Assembly: GCF_002607855.1 (NCBI RefSeq)
Contig: NZ_AWQQ01000007.1
Span: 35,567 to 55,321, forward strand
Source of the DNA: Desulforamulus profundi
Lineage (GTDB): Bacteria > Bacillota_B > Desulfotomaculia > Desulfotomaculales > Desulfotomaculaceae
DNA length: 19,755 nt
Direction of reading: 5' to 3'
Made by a program: the position numbers and the translations under genes. How positions within the stretch are numbered: the stretch's first letter is position 1; the number at the start of each line of letters is the position of its first letter. Below are positions 12,820 through 19,755 of the stretch, one piece after another. Below the pieces are notes generated by a model. That model was not told where the DNA came from. It saw only the letters and a list, made by a program, of their open reading frames with translations, and did not search any database.

Positions 12820-14907
12820 TTATTCAGAAACCGGCCTCACCGATACACAGACGTGTTGCAGGGCAGGACTGCCGCCTATGCGGTCGGTGATGTTCTCCTG
12901 CAGCAACGTGTCACTGGCGCCCCGGTTAAAACATCTGCTCTGTGCCGGTACCCGGCGACCAAAGCCGTGCAGCATAAACACTGCCTCAGGGTGGATGTGG
13001 TCGGTGGTAAAGGCCCGGATGGTCTCTTTGCCTCTGCTGGAGCAAACTTCCACCATTTGCCCGTTTCTAATACCCAGCTTCTCTGCCTCTCCGGTGTTGA
13101 TCCAGAGCAGGTTTTCATGCACTAACTCGTTCAAGAGGGGGTTGTTCTGGGTAGAAACATGGGTGTGTACGGCGTTGCGACCGATCATCAGTCGGAATGT
13201 CCCTTCTGCCGGGGGATTGACCGGCTCATATGGAGGGAAGGACGAATACCCGTGCTTCTCCAACAGACTTGAAACGAATTCAATCTTGCCCGAAGGAGTT
13301 TTAAACTTTATGCCATTCTTCCTATCCCAGCGCAAGGGCTCTTTGCTTAATGATACAAATCCTTTGGCATTGAAATCTTCCAGGGAAATACCCGTGTCCG
13401 CCAGTTGGTAGGACCATAACTCCTCCAATGAGTTATAAGGAAAGTACTGACCGATGCCCAGCCGTTCCGCCAGGTGTTTCATAATTTCCCAGCCGGGCCT
13501 GGTATCATACCTGGGTGTCACCGCCGGCTTGCGGATAAACAGTGCAGGCTTTAAGCCAGCCAACTCCTGGATGGAGTCGCCCCTTTCCAGGTAAATGCTT
13601 TCCGGCAGGATAACATCTGCCAGCCATGCAGTCTCGCTAAACTGAATGTCAATGGCCACCAGCAGGTCTAATTTTTCCATGGCCCGCCTGTTGGTTTCAT
13701 AGTCAGGGATGGAAAGCATCGGGTCATGGCGCCAAACAATTAATCCCTTGATGGGATACGGGTCCTCGGACAAAATGGCCTGGGGCAAAAGCTGCACCAC
13801 ACCGTGGTTGGGGTCGGCGGTGGGGAATTTTGGGGTACCCACTCCGTCACACCTTTCATCGGTTACCGGCGGCAGGTTCTGACCGGTTAGCTTATTCAGG
13901 GGCTTTCTGCCCACATCCCCGGCTCCCTTCTTGATAAAGATTCCGCCAGGGGCTTCAATGCTTCCCATTAAGGCATTTAAGATGATAAGGGACCTGCGAA
14001 TGTAGATTTCATTGGTATAGTGGGATGAACGGTAGCCGTAGTGAAAGATCACTGCGGGCCTGGCATCATTTGCTTCCCGGGCAAGGTTGATAATTTCCCG
14101 GGCAGGAATGCCTGTTTCCTGTTCCGCCCATTGAGGTGTATAGGGTTCAACGAATTTCTTCAACGCTGCAAACCCCTCGACCCAGCGGTCCACAAACTCT
14201 TTGTCGTAGAGTTCTTCCTTGATGATAACGTTCATCAGGGCATAGTTGAGAGCCAGGTCGGTACCGGGCCTGATCATGAGATATTGATCCGCCTTTGTGG
14301 CGGTTACGGTTACCCGGGGGTCAATATAAGTCAGCCTGGTTCCCTTTTCCATCGCCCTGGTTAGTTGTTTCACTTGCTTAAGTTCCAAAGATTCAAAGTA
14401 GTTTCGACCATAAAGTATTACATGCTTGGCGTTTTCTAAATCAACACCTATACTGCCGTCGGCATATCCCAGCAGGGAACGAAAGGCCGTATTAAGGGAA
14501 CCTTTACAACAAGAGTCATGGGTGAAATAGTTAGGTGATCCAATGGCTTTCATGAAAGTTTTGCTGATGTGGGAATTTAGGTGTGCTCTCTCTGTAAGAG
14601 CAATGCTCCGGCTGCCGTAGTTATTTTTGATCTCCCTGATTTTCCCTGCCACATAGTCCAGTGCTTCTTCCCAGGTAGCTTCCCGCCACTGGCCGGATCC
14701 CCGGGGACCTGTTCTGATCAGGGGTTTTTTCAGCCTTTCGTTATCATTTAACAGACTTACACCGGCGGCACCCTTGGGGCAAATGCTTCCTTCGATGCCT
14801 GTCACATAGGGATTGCCTTCAATGAGCTTTACATCATCATGCTGTACCATCACCTTAATAGGACACCGAACCGTGCACATAAGGCATATGCTGTATTCAT
14901 GCTTCAT
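12820..14907 (-). CDS. Molybdopterin oxidoreductase catalytic subunit (thiosulfate/polysulfide reductase-like)
   Basis: A 695-residue member of the DMSO-reductase superfamily. The N-terminal [4Fe-4S] site is C8-x2-C11-x3-C15 with C43 in SICPKG. The likely Mo ligand region is HDSCCKG (Cys 133 or 134), the position used by Cys in polysulfide/thiosulfate-type enzymes. FDHs have Cys/Sec followed by His two residues on, which is absent here. Later blocks are YIDPRVTVTATKADQYLMIR, LPESIYLERGDSIQE and a C-terminal molybdopterin-dinucleotide domain. There is no twin-arginine signal, so it is cytoplasmic. I start at the ATG at 14907, which follows AAGGAG by 11 bases, rather than the in-frame TTG at 14928, which would place that AAGGAG inside the gene. 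Substrate is uncertain: sulfur compounds fit the neighbourhood, but oxyanions or formate-like reactions cannot be ruled out. Confidence 0.88.
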   Translation of the reverse strand: MKHEYSICLMCTVRCPIKVMVQHDDVKLIEGNPYVTGIEGSICPKGAAGVSLLNDNERLKKPLIRTGPRGSGQWREATWEEALDYVAGKIREIKNNYGSRSIALTERAHLNSHISKTFMKAIGSPNYFTHDSCCKGSLNTAFRSLLGYADGSIGVDLENAKHVILYGRNYFESLELKQVKQLTRAMEKGTRLTYIDPRVTVTATKADQYLMIRPGTDLALNYALMNVIIKEELYDKEFVDRWVEGFAALKKFVEPYTPQWAEQETGIPAREIINLAREANDARPAVIFHYGYRSSHYTNEIYIRRSLIILNALMGSIEAPGGIFIKKGAGDVGRKPLNKLTGQNLPPVTDERCDGVGTPKFPTADPNHGVVQLLPQAILSEDPYPIKGLIVWRHDPMLSIPDYETNRRAMEKLDLLVAIDIQFSETAWLADVILPESIYLERGDSIQELAGLKPALFIRKPAVTPRYDTRPGWEIMKHLAERLGIGQYFPYNSLEELWSYQLADTGISLEDFNAKGFVSLSKEPLRWDRKNGIKFKTPSGKIEFVSSLLEKHGYSSFPPYEPVNPPAEGTFRLMIGRNAVHTHVSTQNNPLLNELVHENLLWINTGEAEKLGIRNGQMVEVCSSRGKETIRAFTTDHIHPEAVFMLHGFGRRVPAQSRCFNRGASDTLLQENITDRIGGSPALQHVCVSVRPVSE

Positions 14908-15260
14908 GGGGGCTGTTTCTCCTTCCAAGAAAAATTATTTTCAAAAGGCAGATGATTCGGAAAGTAAATTATTAACGATGATAATAGCAAAATAGTGACA
15001 ATACTTATGTCCAGATTAAGACTATTTTTTGTAAAGTTATTGTCAAAATGCTGGATTATAAGAAATTAGTGTTTAGTAAAAAGACCGGCTCGCAGTAGAT
15101 GATTTTCAGGTACTAAGGCACTGATACCACTTTATTCTAAAAAATTTCTATGTATCACCGCTTTGGTTTTTTATAATCTTAGCAATACATTACAAAAGGT
15201 TTTTTATGACTTAAATAGAATTCTAGTTAAAACAGGTGTAATTTTAGAGGTTAAATTACA
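14908..15260. other. Divergent intergenic region between molybdoenzyme operon and jetA
   Basis: About 350 A+T-rich bases separating two divergent units; no coding region is supported. On the reverse strand TGCTATTAT (14981-14989) is an extended -10 promoter for the molybdoenzyme operon. Upstream of it TGACAATA (14996-15003) and TATTGTCA (15038-15045) form an inverted repeat 34 bases apart, possibly an activator site. On the forward strand TATAAT (15172-15177) could be the -10 box for the Wadjet operon, but its -35 box (TATGTA) is poor. Confidence 0.45.
14981..15046 (-). promoter_or_regulatory. Candidate promoter region of the molybdoenzyme operon
   Basis: Extended -10 TGCTATTAT on the reverse strand, about 75 bases before the start codon. 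A perfect 8-bp inverted repeat (TGACAATA/TATTGTCA) lies upstream, its outer half including a TTGACA (15041-15046). The arrangement suggests regulated expression, but the regulator is unknown. Confidence 0.35.
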
Positions 15261-16757
15261 ATGAATAACAATTTATTAAAGCCAATTGTTGAATTAAGTT
15301 ATCTAAACGCTCAAAATGTCGACCGTTACCGCTGCATTATGAGGTGCTTCTACGAGCACCACCGGCGACTGCAATACTGGCTGCGGCCCGAAGAAGTATA
15401 CAGGGGCGTCATGACTTATGGCCTGTTGGAAAACTATACGATAGAACAATGCCAGCAGGACCTTAACCAGTTAGTGGAGTGGAAAAACCTTGTCCCCCAG
15501 CACGACGGCGGACGCTCCACCACGGTGGAAGAATACCTGCGCAAAAAATTTCGCTACATGATGACTCCCTATTCCGTAGAGATTGAACGTTTGGTGGTCA
15601 GCCTGGAGAACATCCGGGGCTACGGCGGCTCACTGGAGCCTTCCCTTTTCGAGAGCATCGCGTTGTCACTCCAGAGAATGAAAGAATCCTCTCCGGCCAT
15701 TACTCCTCAGGAGGCCCTGGCCCTGTGGGAAGAACTCTACGAAACCTTTACCAAGCTTACTGAAAACGCTGCCGACTATATTGCCAGCCTGCAGAGCAGC
15801 AAAACCGAAGAACTGATGCAAACGGAAGCCTTTTTAGCCTACAAAAATTCTGTTGCCGGATACTTGCAGGGCTTTGTACATGGCTTGCAGCGTCATGCCT
15901 ATCGCATTGAAGGGATCCTCCCCCTATTCAACCCGGAGTTCATCAATTTATTTTTCGAAAAAGTACAAAATGCTTTACTGGCCCGCCCCCAATTGGATGA
16001 GCCGGTAACCCCGGAAGAATACATGCACCGGCTGCAGACCCAGTGGCACAGCCTGAACCGCTGGTTTCTGGGTGAATCCGGGGAGAAAAGCGATGTATAT
16101 TATTTGGAGCAGACCACCAAAGACACCATTGCCCGCATTGTGCGGGCGGCCCTGCGCATTCAGGAAAAACGCCGCTCCGGCATCAGCCGGCGGCGGGAAT
16201 TGGATTACCTGGGTCAGTGGTTTTTCTCCCTTGCTTCCGCCGAGGAAGCTCACCGGCTGGCAGCCTACGCCTTCGGCCTGTACCGCTGCCGCCACTTCCA
16301 GGGAGAGGACGACAAAGATACCGAGTCTCCGGATGTGTCTATGTGGCAGGCGGGCCCCAACATCCGCGGCCTGCGTTCCCGCAGCCGGAAGAAAGGCCGC
16401 AGTTCCGGCCCCGACCCGGTTAAAAATCAGCAAACCAGGCAGCAGAAGGCCAAAGCCGAGTACCTGGCCCACCAGCGGCAGCAGGCAGAGTTGCTGGGGA
16501 AATTCCTGGAACAGGGGTCGATCACCATTTCCTCTTTAGACACCGTTCCTGCCTCAACCAGGCAAGTACTTCTTAAATGGATTGGCCTCTGTCTGGCCAA
16601 TAAATCCAGGCAAATTCGGACACCGGACGGCATCGAAATCAGTCTCCTGCTGCCGGAAAACCGGCAGCGCACCGTTTTACATTGTGAAGACGGGGAACTG
16701 GACATGCCCGACTATACCTTAAACTTCCGTCAATTGGCGAACAGCAACGAACTATAA
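15261..16757 (+). CDS. jetA: Wadjet type II subunit JetA (DUF2397/TIGR02677)
   Basis: A 498-residue protein of the TIGR02677/DUF2397 family. The N-terminus has the family signature: LSYLNAQNVDRYRCIMRCFY, then LQYWLRPEEVYRGV, YTIEQCQQDLNQLVEWKNL and RKKFRYMMTPYSVEIERLVV, a winged-helix-containing region. The middle is helical and the stretch at about 370-410 is Arg/Lys/Gln-rich. In Wadjet systems JetA is the kleisin-like (MukF-like) subunit of an SMC complex that recognises plasmids by extruding DNA loops, and the JetD nuclease then cuts small circles. It begins with ATG 15261 after TTTAGAGGT and is the first gene of the operon; jetB follows 14 bases later. Confidence 0.93.
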   Translation: MNNNLLKPIVELSYLNAQNVDRYRCIMRCFYEHHRRLQYWLRPEEVYRGVMTYGLLENYTIEQCQQDLNQLVEWKNLVPQHDGGRSTTVEEYLRKKFRYMMTPYSVEIERLVVSLENIRGYGGSLEPSLFESIALSLQRMKESSPAITPQEALALWEELYETFTKLTENAADYIASLQSSKTEELMQTEAFLAYKNSVAGYLQGFVHGLQRHAYRIEGILPLFNPEFINLFFEKVQNALLARPQLDEPVTPEEYMHRLQTQWHSLNRWFLGESGEKSDVYYLEQTTKDTIARIVRAALRIQEKRRSGISRRRELDYLGQWFFSLASAEEAHRLAAYAFGLYRCRHFQGEDDKDTESPDVSMWQAGPNIRGLRSRSRKKGRSSGPDPVKNQQTRQQKAKAEYLAHQRQQAELLGKFLEQGSITISSLDTVPASTRQVLLKWIGLCLANKSRQIRTPDGIEISLLLPENRQRTVLHCEDGELDMPDYTLNFRQLANSNEL

Positions 16758-16771
16758 AGCGAGGAAAGCAC

Positions 16772-17950
16772 ATGTCCCGTACGATCCGGAACAACCGGGA
16801 AGAAAAAAAGGATTGTTTTATCGCACTGCTGAACCGCCCCTGGGTAACCAAGGCGGATGACCCCGAACTATACCAGAGCATTCGCAGTCATTACCAGGAA
16901 CTGAGGGATTGGTTTCAAGAATATTGCGGTTTCAGCCTGCTGTTGACCCGGCAACTGGCCAGGCTGGAGAAGTTCCCCGGCCAGGCCCATGATTGGATGG
17001 GGCTGGAGTTATTAAGCGAACCCCTGGACTATGCCCTTTTTACCTATTGTCTCTGGTACCTGGAAAGCAAGAATGAAACAGACCAATTCCTGCTCACGGA
17101 AATGATTGAGGAAATTAAAAATCATCTGGCCGGTTCCCGGGCATCGCTGGACTTTACCCTCTACCACCACCGGCAGTCCATGTACCGCGCACTCAAACAA
17201 CTAAAGGAACTGCGGGTGCTGGTGGCGGTGGACGGGGATGAAGCGGAGTGGGCACGGGTGGGCAATGACAAAAACGTCCTCTACGAATGTTCTGTTTTGT
17301 CCCGCTATGTGCTCCGGCACTTCCCGAAAGATTTAACCACCTATCAGACCCCCGAATCCCTGGGGGAACTGACCTACCCGGACGACCAGGAAGGGCAACT
17401 CCGCCGGCGCCGTCACAGAATTTACCGCAGGCTGTTGCAGGAGCCGGTGGTGCACGACTGGGACTGGAGCCAGGATGAGCGCTACTACGTGCTGACCCAG
17501 CGGCACACCATTCTGGAGCACCTGTCTGCCCGTTTCGGCCTGGAAGGCCAGCGTTACCGGGAGGGACTGATCCTTTTTTACCCGGACCACTCAGCAGAAA
17601 TGGACCTCTTTCCTACAGCCAAAAATATCTCCGATCTGGTTTTGCTGCTGGCGGGAGAGATCCGTCGCCTGCTGGACCAGCCGGGTACCGGCCTTTATAC
17701 CGATGAACGCGGTTGTATCCCGCTGACACTGGCGGAGCTGGAAGGGCTCCTGCTGCGCCTGCGGGAAAGACACAAATCCCTTTGGAGCCAGCAGCTTCGC
17801 CAGGCGAAGAGCAATGAACTGGCCCGGGAATTGCTTGATCATTTAACGGGCTGGGGCCTGGCAACCGTAAATTCAGAGCAAATGGTTTCACTCCACCCGG
17901 CCCTGGGCCGCTGGAACGGAAATTATTTCACAGGTGAGGATGAAGAATAA
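16772..17950 (+). CDS. jetB: Wadjet type II subunit JetB (DUF2398/TIGR02678)
   Basis: A 392-residue protein of the TIGR02678/DUF2398 family. Recognisable blocks are FIALLNRPWVTKADDPELYQ, HYQELRDWFQEYCGFSLLL, PLDYALFTYCLWYLES and VLYECSVLSRYVLRHFP. It corresponds to the MukE-like (KITE) subunit that bridges the kleisin and the SMC ATPase. ATG 16772 follows GAGGAAAGCAC. The stop and the jetC start share a base (TAATG), the tight coupling expected for subunits of one complex. Intact, with no sign of decay. Confidence 0.93.
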   Translation: MSRTIRNNREEKKDCFIALLNRPWVTKADDPELYQSIRSHYQELRDWFQEYCGFSLLLTRQLARLEKFPGQAHDWMGLELLSEPLDYALFTYCLWYLESKNETDQFLLTEMIEEIKNHLAGSRASLDFTLYHHRQSMYRALKQLKELRVLVAVDGDEAEWARVGNDKNVLYECSVLSRYVLRHFPKDLTTYQTPESLGELTYPDDQEGQLRRRRHRIYRRLLQEPVVHDWDWSQDERYYVLTQRHTILEHLSARFGLEGQRYREGLILFYPDHSAEMDLFPTAKNISDLVLLLAGEIRRLLDQPGTGLYTDERGCIPLTLAELEGLLLRLRERHKSLWSQQLRQAKSNELARELLDHLTGWGLATVNSEQMVSLHPALGRWNGNYFTGEDEE

Positions 17951-19755
17951 TGCGAAACCGCTGGCAGATGAACCTGGCCGGTATCTTTAATTTCTGGTAT
18001 TACACCGATGAAGTGCAGTTTCAGTTAAGTGACGGCCGCCTGGTCCTCCGGGGGGCGAACGGTTCCGGCAAGTCCGTAACCATGCAAAGTTTTTTGCCGC
18101 TGGTGCTGGATGGTAACAAGCGCCCCTCCCGCCTGGACCCCTTTGGTTCAAAGGACCGGAAGATCGACTATTACCTGCTGCTGGAGCCGGACAGCGGTAT
18201 CCAAGACCGGATCGGTTATCTTTATCTGGAATTTTATCACCCGGAACAACACCGCTACCTTACCATTGGCATCGGGCTGCGGGCACGCCGGAATGCCGCC
18301 ACCGGCTTCTGGGGCTTTGCAATCACAGATAACCGCCGGATCGGTAAAGATATTCTGCTCTATGAAAAAGATTACAGCCAGGGGCAGGAGCAAAAAATTC
18401 CCCTCACCCGCTCCCAGCTGGAGGATGTAATCGGTGAAGGCGGGCAGGTGGTTACCGAGCAGGGAAAATATATGGAAATGGTCAATAAACTGCTCTTTGG
18501 CTACGGCGATTTACAGTCCTTCCAGGAACTGCTAGATTTACTGATTCAACTACGCAGCCCCAAGTTGTCCAAGGATTTTAAACCAACCACCATTTACGAA
18601 ATCCTCAGTAACGCCCTGCCTCCCCTGCAGGATGATGAGCTGCGCCCGCTATCGGAAGTAATGGAGGATATGGACCAGATCAATGACCGCCTGGAGGAAG
18701 TTAGCCTGCACCGACGGGAAGCGGAAAAACTCCAGCAGGTCTACAACCGTTATAATAAATACCTGCTTTACAGCCACTCCGCCCAACTTCTGCAGGCCAA
18801 AAGGCAGTGGGACAACCAGCAGACTGCCACCCGGGAACTGGCAGCCAAATTGCAGGAGCTCTCCCTCTCTTTGCAGGACCGAAACGAGCGGTTCACAGAA
18901 CAATCCGCCAAACTCCTGGAAGTTAACGCACGGCACGAGGTGCTTGCGGCCTCCGAAGCGTTGGAAAAGCGGCACGAACTAAACCGGCTGCGTGCTGAAA
19001 AAGAGAGAACAGACCGTCAGGCAGACCGGGTCGGCAAAAGCTTGCAGTACTGGCAAGGCAAGCAAAAGGACCACCTGCGGGATCAAGAGAGGTACGCTGC
19101 CGAAGTGGAGGATTATGCCGCCAGACAGCGGGATGCTCTCCGTGATATGGAGGACACCGCCAGGGAATTTGATTTCAGCCGGCACGATGTCTATCACCGC
19201 CAGTGGGACCGGGACATTCCCCGGGAATTTAGCCAGTGGCCTGCCTGGCAAAAGGATCTGGAAGAACAGGATAAGCAAATCGGCCGGGCACTGGAGATAG
19301 CCCGTCATGTGGATCAGAAAAAATATGAGAGAGACCGGGCGGAGCGGGAAGTGGGCAATGCCCGCCAGCGGCGGGACGCCGCCGAAGAGTCTTATCGCTT
19401 TGAGGAAGAAAACTGCGAGTTAGTGCAAAAATCCTACCAAGAGCAAATCTTTGCCTGGCGCAAAGGCCTGCAGGAACTTCATCTCAGTGATGATGAACTG
19501 CAAAAAATTCTGCACCGCCTCTCCCTGTTCCCGGAAGTCCCCTACGAATCCGTTAAAGAACCCTTGCTGGAGGCCTCCAACCGACGCTATTTGGATTTGC
19601 AAAGACAAAAGGTTGAATGGGAGCAGCAAAGAAACAACCACCGGGAAGAAAAGGAAAGATTGCAGGCGGCATGGCAGGAATGGAAAAACCATAAAGACCC
19701 GGAGCCGCCCCGTACCGAAGCCCGGGAGCTTTCCCGCCGTCATCGAGGTGGTGGG
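17950..19755 (+). CDS. jetC: Wadjet type II SMC-like ATPase JetC (TIGR02680), cut by right edge
   Basis: Open from ATG 17950 to the last base: 602 codons, the N-terminal part of a protein usually over 1,300 residues. Early motifs match TIGR02680: NFWYYTDEVQFQLSDGRLVL, then Walker A GANGSGKS (residues 35-42), VTMQSFLPLVLDGNKRPSRL, DPFGSKDRKIDYYLLLEP, and LLFGYGDLQSFQELLDLLIQ with LRSPKLSKDFKPT. From about residue 240 the sequence is rich in Glu, Gln, Arg and Leu and is clearly coiled coil, as in SMC/MukB arms. The Walker B and signature motifs lie beyond the window, as does jetD (DUF2399 nuclease). A GAGGATGAAG ribosome binding site lies in the end of jetB. No ORF with a stop exists because the gene runs off the edge. 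Confidence 0.93.
   Translation, partial: MRNRWQMNLAGIFNFWYYTDEVQFQLSDGRLVLRGANGSGKSVTMQSFLPLVLDGNKRPSRLDPFGSKDRKIDYYLLLEPDSGIQDRIGYLYLEFYHPEQHRYLTIGIGLRARRNAATGFWGFAITDNRRIGKDILLYEKDYSQGQEQKIPLTRSQLEDVIGEGGQVVTEQGKYMEMVNKLLFGYGDLQSFQELLDLLIQLRSPKLSKDFKPTTIYEILSNALPPLQDDELRPLSEVMEDMDQINDRLEEVSLHRREAEKLQQVYNRYNKYLLYSHSAQLLQAKRQWDNQQTATRELAAKLQELSLSLQDRNERFTEQSAKLLEVNARHEVLAASEALEKRHELNRLRAEKERTDRQADRVGKSLQYWQGKQKDHLRDQERYAAEVEDYAARQRDALRDMEDTAREFDFSRHDVYHRQWDRDIPREFSQWPAWQKDLEEQDKQIGRALEIARHVDQKKYERDRAEREVGNARQRRDAAEESYRFEEENCELVQKSYQEQIFAWRKGLQELHLSDDELQKILHRLSLFPEVPYESVKEPLLEASNRRYLDLQRQKVEWEQQRNNHREEKERLQAAWQEWKNHKDPEPPRTEARELSRRHRGGG

Noticed and set aside
12820..14907. Formate dehydrogenase identity for the molybdoenzyme
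   Set aside because: The Cys/Sec-x-His active-site pattern of FdhF is absent. The SCCKG ligand region fits the polysulfide/thiosulfate reductase branch better, though the substrate stays open.
19700..19755. A further frameshift at the end of jetC
   Set aside because: The last codons look atypical, but the gene is cut off and the frame is open to the end, so nothing can be concluded.
1..19755. CRISPR arrays, insertion sequences or prophage genes
   Set aside because: I saw no regularly spaced repeats, transposase motifs or phage structural genes on either strand.

Overview
The window looks like chromosomal DNA of an anaerobic, probably spore-former-type Firmicute (Bacillota), most like the Peptococcaceae/Desulfotomaculum group. 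This rests on strong AGGAGG-type ribosome binding sites, hairpin-plus-U terminators, a B12 riboswitch, many ferredoxin-type iron-sulfur proteins, a molybdopterin oxidoreductase and no oxygen-respiration genes. The taxonomic call is inference from gene content.

Layout. (1) 1-90: the reverse strand carries the conserved core of a cobalamin riboswitch whose gene lies off the left edge. (2) 437-1910, forward: a selenocysteine-tRNA-shaped tRNA with a GCA (cysteine) anticodon and U73, then a YedE-type selenium/sulfur membrane transporter (frameshifted) and a YedF/TusA-type sulfur carrier. A fragment of a GGDEF domain and a terminator follow. (3) 2045-6138, reverse: a PflX-like radical SAM protein (frameshifted), a TFIIB-type zinc-finger protein with a His-rich tail, a NadR-like P-loop NTPase, and a gntR-tauE pair with palindromic operators. 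A cluster of four DnaA boxes sits at 3735-3786. (4) 6450-9824, reverse: one operon resembling the orange-protein (ORP) cluster of Desulfovibrio, with an Mrp ATPase (frameshifted), a small basic protein, a NifX/ORP-like protein, two MinD-type ATPases with inserted ferredoxin domains, a zinc ribbon and a truncated NifX-like ORF. It starts at a promoter embedded in a 54-bp imperfect palindrome. (5) 10118-14907, reverse: a cytoplasmic molybdoenzyme operon with a catalytic subunit, a four-cluster ferredoxin subunit and a GltD-like NAD(P)H oxidoreductase (frameshifted) with a NuoF-like N-terminal iron-sulfur domain. (6) 15261-19755, forward: jetA, jetB and the first 602 codons of jetC of a type II Wadjet plasmid-defence system. 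jetD, if present, is beyond the right edge.

How the genes fit together. Regions 2, 4 and 5 share sulfur/selenium/molybdenum chemistry: uptake of reduced S or Se (YedE), a persulfide/selenide carrier (YedF), Fe-S or Mo-Cu-S cluster carriers (Mrp, NifX/ORP, MinD-ferredoxin) and a sulfur-reductase-like molybdoenzyme. Wadjet is an independent defence island.

A caution for the reader: by my reading five genes left of 12.3 kb carry six frame breaks, and every one is repaired by adding exactly one base, mostly in a C/G run. That pattern suggests base-calling or assembly deletions rather than gene decay, so these genes are annotated as single CDSs with an apparent frameshift.
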